A stretch of 64,000 nucleotides of DNA from Gammaproteobacteria bacterium (GTDB taxonomy: Bacteria > Pseudomonadota > Gammaproteobacteria > Thiotrichales > Thiotrichaceae), in NCBI GenBank assembly GCA_018822845.1, contig JAHJJD010000124.1, positions 1-64,000 on the forward strand. The letters run 5' to 3'. Under the pieces are notes generated by a model. That model did no database searches. It saw only the letters and a program-made list of their open reading frames with translations, and had not been told where the DNA came from. This document shows, in pieces, positions 15,246 to 24,715 of the stretch (position 1 is its first letter; every line of letters begins with the position of its first letter). The translations under genes were made by a program, and so were the position numbers.

Positions 15246-17792
15246 CTATTGACCAGAGGCCAAACGGAACCCGAGGTTGTTGTACCAACTACCCGGCGAG
15301 TTGTAGTAGCGGTGAGCAGAACGCACGTACCTAGGCGTGCTGTTCCACGAGCCACCGCGCAGCACGTACCCAAACGTGCTGTTCCACAAGCCACCGCTCA
15401 ACACGCGGTAGGCGCTATCTCCAGACTCCCAAGAACTGCCATCAACAGGCGCACCTTTGTAATCATCATAGCTCCAATCCTGCACCCACTCCCAAGCATT
15501 CCCGCTGGTATCATAAAGGCCATAACCATTTGCGGAAAAGCTGCCGACAGAAGCAGTCTGCTTATTGTCCCATTGGCTACCGCATCCATCGCAATTTGCA
15601 TTATTCTTCCCAAGGCTTTTGCCCCAAGGAAAAGCTTTATCCTTGCCTCCCCGTGCTGCGTATTCCCATTCTGCTTCGCTGGGCAGCCGGTAGGTTTTGC
15701 CTGTTTTTTTGTTCAGCCACGGAATGTATTTCTGGGTGATGTCATTCCAACTGACATTGATGACCGGACGCTTGCCCCGCCCCCATCCTTCATCCTCAGC
15801 ATGAGGACAAGCATTGGCCTTTTCACAGGCATCCCATTCATCAAAAGTCACTTCGTATTTCGCCATCTGGAAGGCCATGAGAGTGACTTTATGCGAAGGT
15901 TTTTCATCATTATCACAGCCATCTTTCAGAACATCATCACGACCTGATTTACAACCCATGGTAAATGAACCGGCGGGGATGGAGGCCATTTCGGGTTCAA
16001 TCGGATTTACGTCTACGTTTTCGATAGAAGTTCTTTCGATAGAAGTCCTATTGCCACTGTTTTGTTTCCACACGAATCCGCCAATACCGAGCATCAACAC
16101 CACTCCCACGATGGCTACCGATTTCCCAGCAAAGCGTTTTGCTGGGGTTGGTAATGGCGCAGAAATCGCGTTTATCGCGGGCGGAGGAGAAACTCTCTCT
16201 TCTGTAGGAGCCAGCCCTGCTGGCGATTCCCCACCAGAAGAAGAATCGCCAGCAGGGCTGGCTCCTACAAGGGATTGGGGCTCTTTTGGAGGTAGGAGTT
16301 CTTCTTGGTGTTTGCGTTCCTCTAGCTGCCGCTTCAGTTCGGCTTGGCGCTTGACCTCTTCTGCCTGAAGTTTCAGATCAGCCTGCTGTTTGGCTTCTTC
16401 TTCCTTCTGGCGCTTCAACTCTTGGCGTTTGGATTCTTCTTCCTGCCGTTTCAGTTCGACCTGTTGTTTGGCTTTTTCCTCCTCCGCCTGACGTTTCAAC
16501 TCGGTTTGACGCTTGGCTTCTTCTTGTCGCTTCAGTTCGGCTTGACGGGCAGCTTCTTCCTCTGCTTGCCGTTGCAACTCGGCCTGACGTTTGGCTTCAT
16601 CTTCCTGCTGCTGCCGTTTCAGTTCAGCTTGGCGCTTGGCTTCTTCGCGTTGCTGCCGTTGTTTTTCCAATAACGCCAGCTCTTCGGCGGTTGGTTCGCG
16701 CAGCAGGCTGCCGCTATCGATGCTGGTGTAGAGGACGGGTGTTGCCCATTCCAACTGATTGGCTTCGGCGTAGATCATCTTGCGGGCTTCGGCGACGGCG
16801 GCGTCTATCGAGTAGCCATCGACCAGCGCGGCGTAGAATTCGTGTGAGAAGGTGATGGCGGCTTCGTCGGTGATTTCGAACTGCATGGCGATGACCGCCG
16901 GGATGCCCTTTTGCAGCAGGCTTTGCCCCACGCCCGCGAACGGGTCGGTGACGGATGTCCTGCCGCCGCTACAAGAGTTCAGCAGCACCAACTGGAGGGT
17001 GGTTTCGTCATACAGGATTGTGCCAAGGTATTGCCCGCTGACCAGATGGCCTTTTTTGTTGCGGTCTTCCAGCACCAGTACGCCGTCACTGTTGGTACGG
17101 TCAAAGCCTCCGTGCCCAATGTAGTGGAACACATGGTATTCGCCACGCCGCAACTGCCGCTGCAAAGCCGCCAGCGAAGGTTCCACCCGCGTCAGGATCA
17201 ACCTGCCTTCTTTCTGCAAACTCAGGGTAGCCGTGTTGATGCGCTCCCATTCGCGCTCCACATCCAGTTGCTGGTAATTGGACGGGCTGGAAATCATCAC
17301 CAGCACTTGCAACACGCCCTGCGCCTGCCGCATCTCCGGCAATGTCGCCAGATCAAGCTTGCGGATAATGGGGGTGTTGACCGACAGGCCGATGTAGTTG
17401 TTGTTATCGGCGTCAAACAGCAATTCCCACGGGATGTCGATCAGCTTCGGCGCTCCCGACAAACGCAAGCGGATGCGCAACCCGCAGCCTTCACGCCGCG
17501 CAATCGCCAGACTGGAGCGGAAACGTTCCGCTATTGCGCCACCAAAAAGTGCCTCATACAACGCCCCACCCAGTTTTTGGATGGACGGGACATCAATCCG
17601 CTCAATATGCAAGCTACGCACACTGCCCCGGTTCTGCCCAATCTTGAGGATGAAGTTTTCCAGTTCCACTGCCGAGAAAGGCAGGGTGAACGTGCGGCTG
17701 GCCTGACCTGCGGGGGAGTCGATCACATGCACCTGATAGCTGTCGCCTGCCTCGTTCAGCAACAAATCAAAATTGAGGTAGGATTTACTCAT
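15246..17792 (-). CDS. CHAT protease, coiled coil, TM and FGE-type C-terminal domain
   Basis: An 848-residue multidomain protein. The CHAT caspase-like domain covers about residues 90-365, with the catalytic dyad visible as His227 (YIGHGG) and Cys274 (NSCSGG). A long Glu/Lys/Gln/Arg coiled coil follows (about 366-500), then an in-frame palindromic element (about 508-530), a TM segment (about 555-572) and a formylglycine-generating-enzyme-like domain (about 600-848, RLPSEAEWEYAARGG, YGLYDTSGNAWEW). The FGE tail is rich in Asn, Tyr and Ser and looks like a DGR variable region, with a 13-residue duplication. The likely role is a membrane-tethered sensor-protease of a conflict or programmed-death system; this is inference. 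The FGE domain is paralogous to that of the TIR-NTPase protein. Confidence 0.88.
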   Translation of the reverse strand: MSKSYLNFDLLLNEAGDSYQVHVIDSPAGQASRTFTLPFSAVELENFILKIGQNRGSVRSLHIERIDVPSIQKLGGALYEALFGGAIAERFRSSLAIARREGCGLRIRLRLSGAPKLIDIPWELLFDADNNNYIGLSVNTPIIRKLDLATLPEMRQAQGVLQVLVMISSPSNYQQLDVEREWERINTATLSLQKEGRLILTRVEPSLAALQRQLRRGEYHVFHYIGHGGFDRTNSDGVLVLEDRNKKGHLVSGQYLGTILYDETTLQLVLLNSCSGGRTSVTDPFAGVGQSLLQKGIPAVIAMQFEITDEAAITFSHEFYAALVDGYSIDAAVAEARKMIYAEANQLEWATPVLYTSIDSGSLLREPTAEELALLEKQRQQREEAKRQAELKRQQQEDEAKRQAELQRQAEEEAARQAELKRQEEAKRQTELKRQAEEEKAKQQVELKRQEEESKRQELKRQKEEEAKQQADLKLQAEEVKRQAELKRQLEERKHQEELLPPKEPQSLVGASPAGDSSSGGESPAGLAPTEERVSPPPAINAISAPLPTPAKRFAGKSVAIVGVVLMLGIGGFVWKQNSGNRTSIERTSIENVDVNPIEPEMASIPAGSFTMGCKSGRDDVLKDGCDNDEKPSHKVTLMAFQMAKYEVTFDEWDACEKANACPHAEDEGWGRGKRPVINVSWNDITQKYIPWLNKKTGKTYRLPSEAEWEYAARGGKDKAFPWGKSLGKNNANCDGCGSQWDNKQTASVGSFSANGYGLYDTSGNAWEWVQDWSYDDYKGAPVDGSSWESGDSAYRVLSGGLWNSTFGYVLRGGSWNSTPRYVRSAHRYYNSPGSWYNNLGFRLASGQ
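15325..15402 (-). repeat. Tandem 39-bp duplication in the CHAT-FGE tail
   Basis: Two adjacent 39-bp units, 15325-15363 and 15364-15402, differ at a few bases and encode 13 residues each (GGLWNSTFGYVL- and GGSWNSTPRYVR-like). The AACAGCACG codons at the variable-type positions are identical in both units, so duplication probably happened after that sequence arose. FGE proteins normally carry this GGSWN segment once. Confidence 0.85.
16203..16269. repeat. In-frame REP-like palindrome inside the CHAT-FGE gene
   Basis: Perfect 27-bp inverted arms (16203-16229 and 16243-16269, beginning TGTAGGAGCCAGCCC) around a 13-base loop. It is translated as a Gly/Ser/Pro-rich linker between the coiled coil and the TM segment. 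A related half copy lies near 42999-43021. The GTAGGAGC head is typical of REP elements known from pseudomonads. Confidence 0.85.
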
Positions 17793-17880
17793 CGGGACAA
17801 CTCCAGCTTTCGCCCTGCACTTTTTATAGTTTATTCGCAGCCTGCTGGTAAAAAAATCTTATTAATCAAGTTTTGTGCAG

Positions 17881-18900
17881 TCAGCCAAACACCGGCATCT
17901 TGGCTTTCTCCCCCGCCACTTCCCGCACCAGTTTCGGCACCAGGAAGCCCGGCAAACGTTTACGGATTTCACCCATCAACTGCACCGCCTCAGCTTCCGG
18001 CACTTCAAAATGCGCCGCCCCAGCCACCCGATCCAGCACATGCAGGTAATACGGCAGCACCCGCTGCGCAAACAGGCTTTCGCTCAAGCCCACCTGTGCC
18101 TGCACGCTGTCATTCACCCCGCGCAGCAACACCGCCTGATTCAGCAGTGTAACCCCTGCCCCGTGCAAAGCTGACAATGCTGCGTTTACATCCCCTGCCC
18201 CCAGTTCCCGCTCATGATTGGCATGAATCACCATCACCTTTTGCTGCGGAACCTGTTCCAGCACACGCAGGAAACCCGCATCAATCCGCGACGGCAACAC
18301 CACCGGCAGGCGCGTATGAAACCTTACCCGCGTCACATGCGGAATGTCGCGCAACTGCCGGAACAACACCGCCAGCCGCTCATCCGACAAGGTAAGCGGG
18401 TCGCCCCCACTCAAAATCACTTCCCGCACATCCGCATTGGTGCGGATATACGCCAGCGCGCCTTCCCATTCCCCTTTCACCGGATTGAAATCGCTGTAAG
18501 GAAAATGCCGCCGGAAACAGTAACGGCAATGCACCGCGCACGCCCCCGTCGTCACCAGCAACACCCGCCCGTGGTACTTGTGCAGCACCCCATCCGCCAC
18601 CACCGAATGCTGGTCGCCGACCGGATCGTGGTTGAAACCTTCCACCACCCGCAATTCCTCATCCAGCGGCAACACCTGCCGCAGCAGCGGGTCGCCCCAA
18701 TCCCCTTTTTTCATACGGGCAAGATAACTGTGCGGAACCAGCAGTTTGAACGGGCTTGTTGAAGAAGCCCCTTCCAACCCCAACATCCGCATCAACTCCA
18801 GCGGATCACGCACCGCCCCCGCCAATTCACGCTGCCAAAGCGGGACTTTCACAGGTAAAACATTTTCTACCTGATTTTTTACCTGAATTCCGGTTATCAT
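17881..18900 (-). CDS. epmB: EpmB, EF-P (R)-beta-lysylation aminomutase
   Basis: A 339-residue radical-SAM enzyme of the lysine 2,3-aminomutase family. The [13 protein letters not shown] motif (about residues 121-133) binds the [4Fe-4S]/SAM cluster. EpmB converts alpha-lysine to (R)-beta-lysine, which EpmA attaches to EF-P. It is divergent from efp with only 40 bp between the starts. No clear Shine-Dalgarno precedes its ATG. Confidence 0.95.
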   Translation of the reverse strand: MITGIQVKNQVENVLPVKVPLWQRELAGAVRDPLELMRMLGLEGASSTSPFKLLVPHSYLARMKKGDWGDPLLRQVLPLDEELRVVEGFNHDPVGDQHSVVADGVLHKYHGRVLLVTTGACAVHCRYCFRRHFPYSDFNPVKGEWEGALAYIRTNADVREVILSGGDPLTLSDERLAVLFRQLRDIPHVTRVRFHTRLPVVLPSRIDAGFLRVLEQVPQQKVMVIHANHERELGAGDVNAALSALHGAGVTLLNQAVLLRGVNDSVQAQVGLSESLFAQRVLPYYLHVLDRVAGAAHFEVPEAEAVQLMGEIRKRLPGFLVPKLVREVAGEKAKMPVFG

Positions 18901-18940
18901 AGCGGGCTATTTTGAGTTCAGAAGATTTTGGAGATGGACA

Positions 18941-19510
18941 ATGGCCACCTATGGTAGCAATGATTTAAGAGTTGGTGTGAAGATTATCCTCAATGGCGAC
19001 CCTTACACTGTCGTGGAAAGTGATTTCGTCAAGCCCGGTAAAGGCCAAGCCTTCACCCGCGCCCGCGTCCGCAACCTCAAAACAGGGCGTACCATCGAAC
19101 AAACCTTCAAATCGACTGAAACCCATGAAGGTGCCGACGTTGAAGACCGCGACATGGAATACCTCTATACCGACGGCGAAAACTGGACGTTCATGGATAC
19201 CACCACGTTTGAACAGCTTGATGCCAGCGCAACTGCGATGGCCGATACTGTCAAATGGCTGAAAGGCAACGAAAAGTGCATCGTCACCCTGTGGAACGGC
19301 GTACCGTTACAAGTAACCCCGCCAAACTTTGCCGAGCTGAAAATCACCCAGACCGACCCAGGCTTGCGTGGTGATACCGCAACTGGCGGCACCAAGCCAG
19401 CCACGCTGGAAACCGGCGCAGTGGTCAAGGTTCCGCTCTACATGGAAGAAGGCGAAATCCTCAAGATCGATACCCGCACTGGCGAATACGTTTCCCGCGT
19501 CAAGGCGTGA
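18941..19510 (+). CDS. efp: Elongation factor P
   Basis: A 189-residue EF-P with three beta-barrel domains. Lys34, in KPGKGQAF, is the residue that EpmA modifies with beta-lysine. EF-P relieves ribosome stalling at polyproline stretches. Its stop codon overlaps the GTG start of epmA, and epmB is divergent upstream, so the whole modification module is together. Confidence 0.98.
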   Translation: MATYGSNDLRVGVKIILNGDPYTVVESDFVKPGKGQAFTRARVRNLKTGRTIEQTFKSTETHEGADVEDRDMEYLYTDGENWTFMDTTTFEQLDASATAMADTVKWLKGNEKCIVTLWNGVPLQVTPPNFAELKITQTDPGLRGDTATGGTKPATLETGAVVKVPLYMEEGEILKIDTRTGEYVSRVKA

Positions 19511-20427
19511 ACCTGACCGCACTCAAGGAGCGCGCATCCCTGTACCAACAGGTGCGCGTTTTTTTTGCGCGGCGCAATGTGCTGGAAGTCGAAACCCCGG
19601 CACTTTCACAAGCGGGCAACACTGACCCATTCATTGACAGTTTCAGCGCCAACACGGCTGAAGGCTTGCGCTGGTTGCACACTTCGCCCGAATACCCGAT
19701 GAAACGCCTGCTGGCTGCCGGTTGCGGCGATATTTACCAACTTTGCAAAGTCTGGCGGCGCGACGAACGCGGCTCCCGCCACAACCCCGAATTCACCATG
19801 CTGGAATGGTACCGGCTTGGCATCAGCTACCAACAACTGATGCAGGAAGTTGCCGACCTGTTGCACACGCTGGTTCCCCATCTGCAAAAAGCGCCACGCT
19901 TTTTCACCTATCGCGACCTGTTCCTTGAAACGCTCGCTATTGACCCCCATGTTGCCGGGGAAGCAGAGCTTGCCGCCTGCGCCCATGCGCAAGGTATCAA
20001 TATCAACGGAGTTATGCCCGCCCAAGGTTGGCGCGACCTGCTGCTGACCCATTGTGTGGAACCACAATTTCCGTCCGACCAACTCACTTTCGTCTACCAT
20101 TACCCAGCAAGCCAGAGCGCGCTGGCGAAAGTGGAACAAAGCGAAGGGCAATGGGTAGCGCAGCGTTTCGAGGTATACCTGGGCGGTCTGGAACTGGGCA
20201 ACGGCTATCAGGAACAGACTGACGCCGCGCAAAACCGCCGTATACTGGAACAGGATGCAGCGGCGCGGGGCAACGACATCCCTGTCGATGAACGTTTTCT
20301 TGCAGCACTGGAAACCGGCCTGCCAGAATGCGCCGGAGTCGCCATCGGCATAGACCGGGTGCTGATGTGCCGGATGCAGGTGGATGACATTAAACAAGTT
20401 ATCCCTTTTACGTGGGAGGTGGCATAA
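19507..20427 (+). CDS. epmA: EpmA, EF-P lysine ligase
   Basis: A 306-residue class II lysyl-tRNA-synthetase-like protein (also called PoxA/GenX) without an anticodon-binding domain. Class II motifs are visible: [16 protein letters not shown], the [20 protein letters not shown] block, and [12 protein letters not shown] near the end. It attaches beta-lysine to EF-P Lys34. The GTG start overlaps the efp stop (GTGA). Confidence 0.96.
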   Translation: MNLTALKERASLYQQVRVFFARRNVLEVETPALSQAGNTDPFIDSFSANTAEGLRWLHTSPEYPMKRLLAAGCGDIYQLCKVWRRDERGSRHNPEFTMLEWYRLGISYQQLMQEVADLLHTLVPHLQKAPRFFTYRDLFLETLAIDPHVAGEAELAACAHAQGININGVMPAQGWRDLLLTHCVEPQFPSDQLTFVYHYPASQSALAKVEQSEGQWVAQRFEVYLGGLELGNGYQEQTDAAQNRRILEQDAAARGNDIPVDERFLAALETGLPECAGVAIGIDRVLMCRMQVDDIKQVIPFTWEVA

Positions 20428-20461
20428 TAGCCACCGAAAATAATATTCAAGGAGATAGAAC

Positions 20462-20791
20462 GTGGACTTTCTGATTTCTAACGCTTACGCAGAAGGCGCA
20501 CCTGCCCCGGCAGGTGGTGGTATCGAAATGATCCTGATGATGGCCGTTTTCTTCGCCATCATGTATTTCATGATCATCCGCCCGCAGCAAAAGCGCGCCA
20601 AGGAACACAAACAAATGCTGGAATCGCTGAGCAAAGGTGATGAAGTCGTCACTGGTGGCGGTGTACTCGGCAAGGTCGCGGGCATCAACGATAACTTTGT
20701 TGAACTGACCATCGCCGACAATGTTACCGTCAAGGTACAGAAGCAGGCTGTCGCTTCCGTCCTGCCCAAAGGCACGATGAAAGGCGCATAA
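20462..20791 (+). CDS. yajC: YajC, Sec translocase accessory subunit
   Basis: A 109-residue protein with one N-terminal membrane segment (MILMMAVFFAIMYFMIIRPQQKR) and a small soluble domain. YajC associates with SecDF. The start is a GTG preceded by AAGGAG. It is followed by secD and secF in the standard order. Confidence 0.95.
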   Translation: MDFLISNAYAEGAPAPAGGGIEMILMMAVFFAIMYFMIIRPQQKRAKEHKQMLESLSKGDEVVTGGGVLGKVAGINDNFVELTIADNVTVKVQKQAVASVLPKGTMKGA

Positions 20792-20850
20792 AAATAGGGC
20801 GGGAGAGGGGCAAACCCTCTCCCAATTCTTATCTACGGAATCATATAACA

Positions 20851-22704
20851 ATGAATCGCTATCCAATCTGGAAGTACCTGTTGATCGGCCTGATCCTGCT
20901 GGTCGCGGTCATCTATGCCGTACCCAATTTCTTCCCTTCCGACCCGTCGGTACAATTGAGCCCAAAACTCGACCGGGCCATCGAACCGGCTGACATGCAG
21001 CGCTTTGAAGAAGCATTACAGGCCAAGGGCTTAAGCTTCCGTGCCAACGAAAACAATGGCCAGCAGGCACTGTTCCGTTTCGACGATACTGAAGTGCAGC
21101 TCAAAGCATCCGAAGCACTGAAGGAAACCGTCGGCGACCAGTTTGTAGTAGCACTGAACCTTGCACCATCCACACCATCATGGCTGCGGGCGCTGAATGC
21201 ACAGCCGATGTACCTTGGCCTCGACCTGCGTGGTGGCGTACATTTCCTGATGGAAGTGGATATGAAAGCAGCGGTCGACAAGGCTATTGACCGCTACGAA
21301 GACGAATTCCGCGACTTCCTGCGCGACAAGGACATCAAGTATCTGGGTATTGCCCGCGAAGGCGATACTGTCATGACCAAATTCCGGGATGCCGCCAGCC
21401 GCGATGCTGCACAGGAAGCCCTGCGCAGCGAATACCGCGATACCCTGCAATTCACCGCACCAGAAGGCAGCACCGACTTGCAGGCCAGCATTTCCCAGGT
21501 GGCATTGACCAACATCCAGAAATTCGCCCTGCAACAAAACATCACCACCCTGCGCAAGCGCGTCAACGAACTGGGCGTGGCGGAACCTGTCATCCAGCAA
21601 CAAGGCGCAAACCGTATCGTGGTACAACTTCCCGGCGTGCAGGACACCGCCCGTGCGAAAGAAATCCTCGGCGCTACCGCCACCCTCGAATTCCGGCTGG
21701 TGGATGAGGAAAATGACCCGTTCCAGGCACAGCAAACCGGTCGCCCTCCGATTGGTTCCCAGCTTTACAAGGAACGCGACGGCAACCCGATCCTGCTCAA
21801 ACGCAAAGTCATGCTGACCGGTGAATACATCACTGACGCCTCTTCCGGCTTCGACCAGAACAACCGCCCGGCAGTACATATTACGCTGGATGGCAAGGGT
21901 GCCAGCCGTTTCGCCAAAGTCACGGGTGAAAACGTGCAAAAGCTGATGGGGGTGGTCTTCATCGAAACCAAAATCGAGACCAAGGAAGTCAACGGCCAGA
22001 TGCAAAAGACCAGCACGACCAAGGAAGAAGTCATCAATGTAGCGCGCATTCAGGAGCAATTGAGCAAGCGCTTCCAGATCACCGGGCTGGATTCCCCCAA
22101 GGAATCGCGTGACCTCGCCCTGCTGCTGCGCGCTGGTGCCTTGGCTGCGCCACTCTATATCGTGGAAGAACGCACCGTTGGCCCTAGCATGGGTGCCGAA
22201 AATATCGCCAAAGGCTTCAACTCCAACATCTGGGGTTTCATAACTGTGGTAGCTTTCATGGTCATTTACTACCGCATGTTCGGCATTACCGCCAGCCTGG
22301 CGCTGGGTGTCAACGGCTTCCTGCTGTTTGCGATCCTTTCCATGTTGCAGGCAACCCTGACCCTGCCCGGCCTGGCCGGTATCGCCCTGACCCTGGGTAT
22401 GGCGATCGACGCCAACGTACTGATCAATGAACGTATCCGTGAGGAGCTGCGCGCTGGCGCGCCCCCGCAAGTGGCCATCAATGAAGGTTACGGACGCGCA
22501 TGGGGCACCATCCTCGACTCCAACCTGACCACCCTGATTGCTGGCGTCGCGCTGTTCCTGCTGGGTTCCGGGCCGATCAAGGGCTTTGCCGTGGTGTTGT
22601 GCCTTGGCATCCTGACCTCCATGTTCAGCGCCGTGACAGTATCACGTGCACTAGTGAACATCGTGTACGGCTACAAACCACGTTTGCAGAAAATTGCCAT
22701 TTAA
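20851..22704 (+). CDS. secD: SecD, protein-export membrane protein
   Basis: A 617-residue SecD. It has an N-terminal TM, a large periplasmic P1 region, the conserved LGLDLRGGVHFLMEVD motif near residue 122, and a six-TM RND-like core near the C-terminus (GMAIDANVLINERIREEL with the functional Asp). With SecF it uses the proton gradient to help pull proteins across the membrane. Confidence 0.97.
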   Translation: MNRYPIWKYLLIGLILLVAVIYAVPNFFPSDPSVQLSPKLDRAIEPADMQRFEEALQAKGLSFRANENNGQQALFRFDDTEVQLKASEALKETVGDQFVVALNLAPSTPSWLRALNAQPMYLGLDLRGGVHFLMEVDMKAAVDKAIDRYEDEFRDFLRDKDIKYLGIAREGDTVMTKFRDAASRDAAQEALRSEYRDTLQFTAPEGSTDLQASISQVALTNIQKFALQQNITTLRKRVNELGVAEPVIQQQGANRIVVQLPGVQDTARAKEILGATATLEFRLVDEENDPFQAQQTGRPPIGSQLYKERDGNPILLKRKVMLTGEYITDASSGFDQNNRPAVHITLDGKGASRFAKVTGENVQKLMGVVFIETKIETKEVNGQMQKTSTTKEEVINVARIQEQLSKRFQITGLDSPKESRDLALLLRAGALAAPLYIVEERTVGPSMGAENIAKGFNSNIWGFITVVAFMVIYYRMFGITASLALGVNGFLLFAILSMLQATLTLPGLAGIALTLGMAIDANVLINERIREELRAGAPPQVAINEGYGRAWGTILDSNLTTLIAGVALFLLGSGPIKGFAVVLCLGILTSMFSAVTVSRALVNIVYGYKPRLQKIAI

Positions 22705-22715
22705 GGGGCTGCATC

Positions 22716-23666
22716 ATGTTCGAATTATTTCCGTTCAAGAAAGCCATCCCCTTCATGCGGTATGGCAAGACCACTACAGCCATTTCACTGGCGACCTTCC
22801 TGTTTTCCGTGTTCGCGCTGTTCTACTACGGCCTGAATCTGGGAGTCGATTTTACCGGCGGTACAGTGATGGAAGTGCGCTACGCGCAGGCCGCCCCACT
22901 GGAAGACATCCGCCAGTCGCTCAAGGGTTCAGGCTTTGAGGAAGTCGCCGTGCAGAACTTTGGCACTTCTCAGGATGTGCTGATCCGTCTACCGGTCAAG
23001 GAAGGCATTTCCGGTGCGCAAGTCAGCGAGCAGGTCATGCAGACCCTCAAGGCAAAAGCACCGGATTTAAGCCTCAGCCGGGTGGAATTCGTCGGCCCGC
23101 AGGTTGGGCAGGAACTGTACGAAAACGGCGGGCTGGCGCTGATTCTGGTCGCTGCCGGTATCATCATCTACTTGGCTTTCCGTTTCGAGTGGCGCTTTGC
23201 GGTCTCCGCCATCATTGCCAACATGCATGACGTGGTAATCATCCTTGGCCTGTTTGCCTTCTTCCAGTGGCAGTTTGACCTGACCGTACTAGCGGGCATA
23301 CTGGCTGTGCTGGGTTACTCGGTAAATGAGTCAGTGGTGGTGTTTGACCGGATTCGGGAAAACATCCGCACCATGCGTGACTCCAGCATTCCCGACATCA
23401 TCGACAGTGCGATTACCAGCACCATGTCACGCACTATCATTACCCACGTATCCACCCAGATCATGGTGCTGGCAATGCTGTGGTTCGGTGGTGAAGCGTT
23501 GCACAACTTCGCGCTGGCACTGACCATCGGCATTATGTTCGGTATCTACTCATCGGTACTGGTTGCTTCCCCGCTGCTGCTGCTGTTCGGCCTCAAACGC
23601 GAGCACATGATCCCGAAGGAAGACGAAAAGATCGAAGGCATGAATGCGGACGGTTCTGTCGTCTAA
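22716..23666 (+). CDS. secF: SecF, protein-export membrane protein
   Basis: A 316-residue SecF with the GVDFTGGTVMEVRY motif near residue 43 and the RND-type core segment YSVNESVVVFDRIREN. The ATG at 22716 lies 11 bp after secD. An in-frame open stretch runs upstream to 22500 inside secD but has no start signal. Confidence 0.96.
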   Translation: MFELFPFKKAIPFMRYGKTTTAISLATFLFSVFALFYYGLNLGVDFTGGTVMEVRYAQAAPLEDIRQSLKGSGFEEVAVQNFGTSQDVLIRLPVKEGISGAQVSEQVMQTLKAKAPDLSLSRVEFVGPQVGQELYENGGLALILVAAGIIIYLAFRFEWRFAVSAIIANMHDVVIILGLFAFFQWQFDLTVLAGILAVLGYSVNESVVVFDRIRENIRTMRDSSIPDIIDSAITSTMSRTIITHVSTQIMVLAMLWFGGEALHNFALALTIGIMFGIYSSVLVASPLLLLFGLKREHMIPKEDEKIEGMNADGSVV

Positions 23667-23683
23667 GCTTCCGCATCAGCCAT

Positions 23684-23714
23684 AAAAAAAGCCCCCAAAC
23701 CGGGGGCTTTTTTT
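23684..23714 (+). terminator. Intrinsic terminator after secF
   Basis: A 13-bp stem (seven A then GCCCCC, pairing with GGGGGC then seven T) around a 5-base loop, 18 bp after the secF stop. Confidence 0.93.
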
Positions 23715-23902
23715 ATGCTGGAAGTGAGTGGATTATCCACTACGCCTGAAGACAAGGCATCCTGCCGCTCGCGCATCCCCGCATAAATAGACCATAATCC
23801 CGAGAAACACCACCCAAGCAACCAGTAGCCGTAAGGGAAACGGCAAACCCCTGATTTCTGTTGTAATCTCTGTAAATACAGCATTGAGAAGGAGGTTTCC
23901 CC

Positions 23903-24712
23903 ATGTCCATGACCGAAGAATCCCGCCAACATCCGGCAGAACTCAAGGAAGATACCCGCCCATTCGTTGCCCCCTGCCGCCAGCTTGATACGACTGCACC
24001 CCTGCGCTGGCTAAAGTTGGGGTTTCAGGATTTCCGCCAGGCACCATTACTGAGCGTCATGTACGGCGCATTGTTCATGTTCATCAGTTGGCTGATCGTC
24101 GCTTGGGCCTGGCAAGTGGGCAGCTTTACCATGGTCATCGTCCTGTTTGCCGCGTTTATCTTTATGGGGCCTGCGCTGGCGATGGGGCTGTATTCCGTCA
24201 GTTGCCAACTTGACCGGGGCAGGAAACCGCAGATTGGCTTTTGCCTGCAACAAAGCAAGAAACGCCTTGGCAACCAGATGATTTTCGCCTTTGCCCTGCT
24301 GATCGTGTTTTTGGTATGGGCGCGGTCAGCCACTGCCATCAATATTTTCCTGCCGATGGGAACAGACCCGACTTTCGTGGAATGGCTGACGTTTCTGGGG
24401 GTTGGTTCATTGGTCGGTGCGGTGTTTGCCACGGTTATCTTTTGCGCCGGGGTGTTTTCCCTGCCGATGATGATGGATCGGGATGTCGATGCCATTACCG
24501 CAATGCTGACCAGTTTCAATGCGGTACTGAAAAACAAACCGGCAATGCTGCTGTGGGCTGCGCTGCTGGTCGCATCGGTCGTGATCGGCTTCCTGACGCT
24601 GTTTGCGGCGTTTCTGGTGACGCTGCCGGTGATTGGTTATGCAAGCTGGCGTGGCTATCGGGAAACCATTATCAGTGATGAATGGAAACAAGACCCGGAT
24701 ACGGTGTCCTGA
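23903..24712 (+). CDS. DUF2189-family membrane protein
   Basis: A 269-residue integral membrane protein with about six hydrophobic segments after a polar N-terminus. It resembles the DUF2189 family, including LRWLKLGFQDFRQAPLLSVMYG at the start of the core and VTLPVIGYASWRGYRE at the end. Function is unknown. It converges on a second DUF2189 gene with a 3-bp gap. A GGAGG site precedes the start. Confidence 0.85.
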   Translation: MSMTEESRQHPAELKEDTRPFVAPCRQLDTTAPLRWLKLGFQDFRQAPLLSVMYGALFMFISWLIVAWAWQVGSFTMVIVLFAAFIFMGPALAMGLYSVSCQLDRGRKPQIGFCLQQSKKRLGNQMIFAFALLIVFLVWARSATAINIFLPMGTDPTFVEWLTFLGVGSLVGAVFATVIFCAGVFSLPMMMDRDVDAITAMLTSFNAVLKNKPAMLLWAALLVASVVIGFLTLFAAFLVTLPVIGYASWRGYRETIISDEWKQDPDTVS

Positions 24713-24715
24713 TCC

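Noticed and set aside
16911-18152. 413-codon plus-strand ORF
   Set aside because: Runs antisense across the CHAT-FGE gene and epmB, both of which have catalytic motifs.
21178-22470. 430-codon minus-strand ORF over secD
   Set aside because: Shadow of secD; no start signal or domain, and secD is certain.
23663-23932. 89-codon minus-strand ORF after secF
   Set aside because: It crosses the secF terminator and the start of the DUF2189 gene, and shows no domain.
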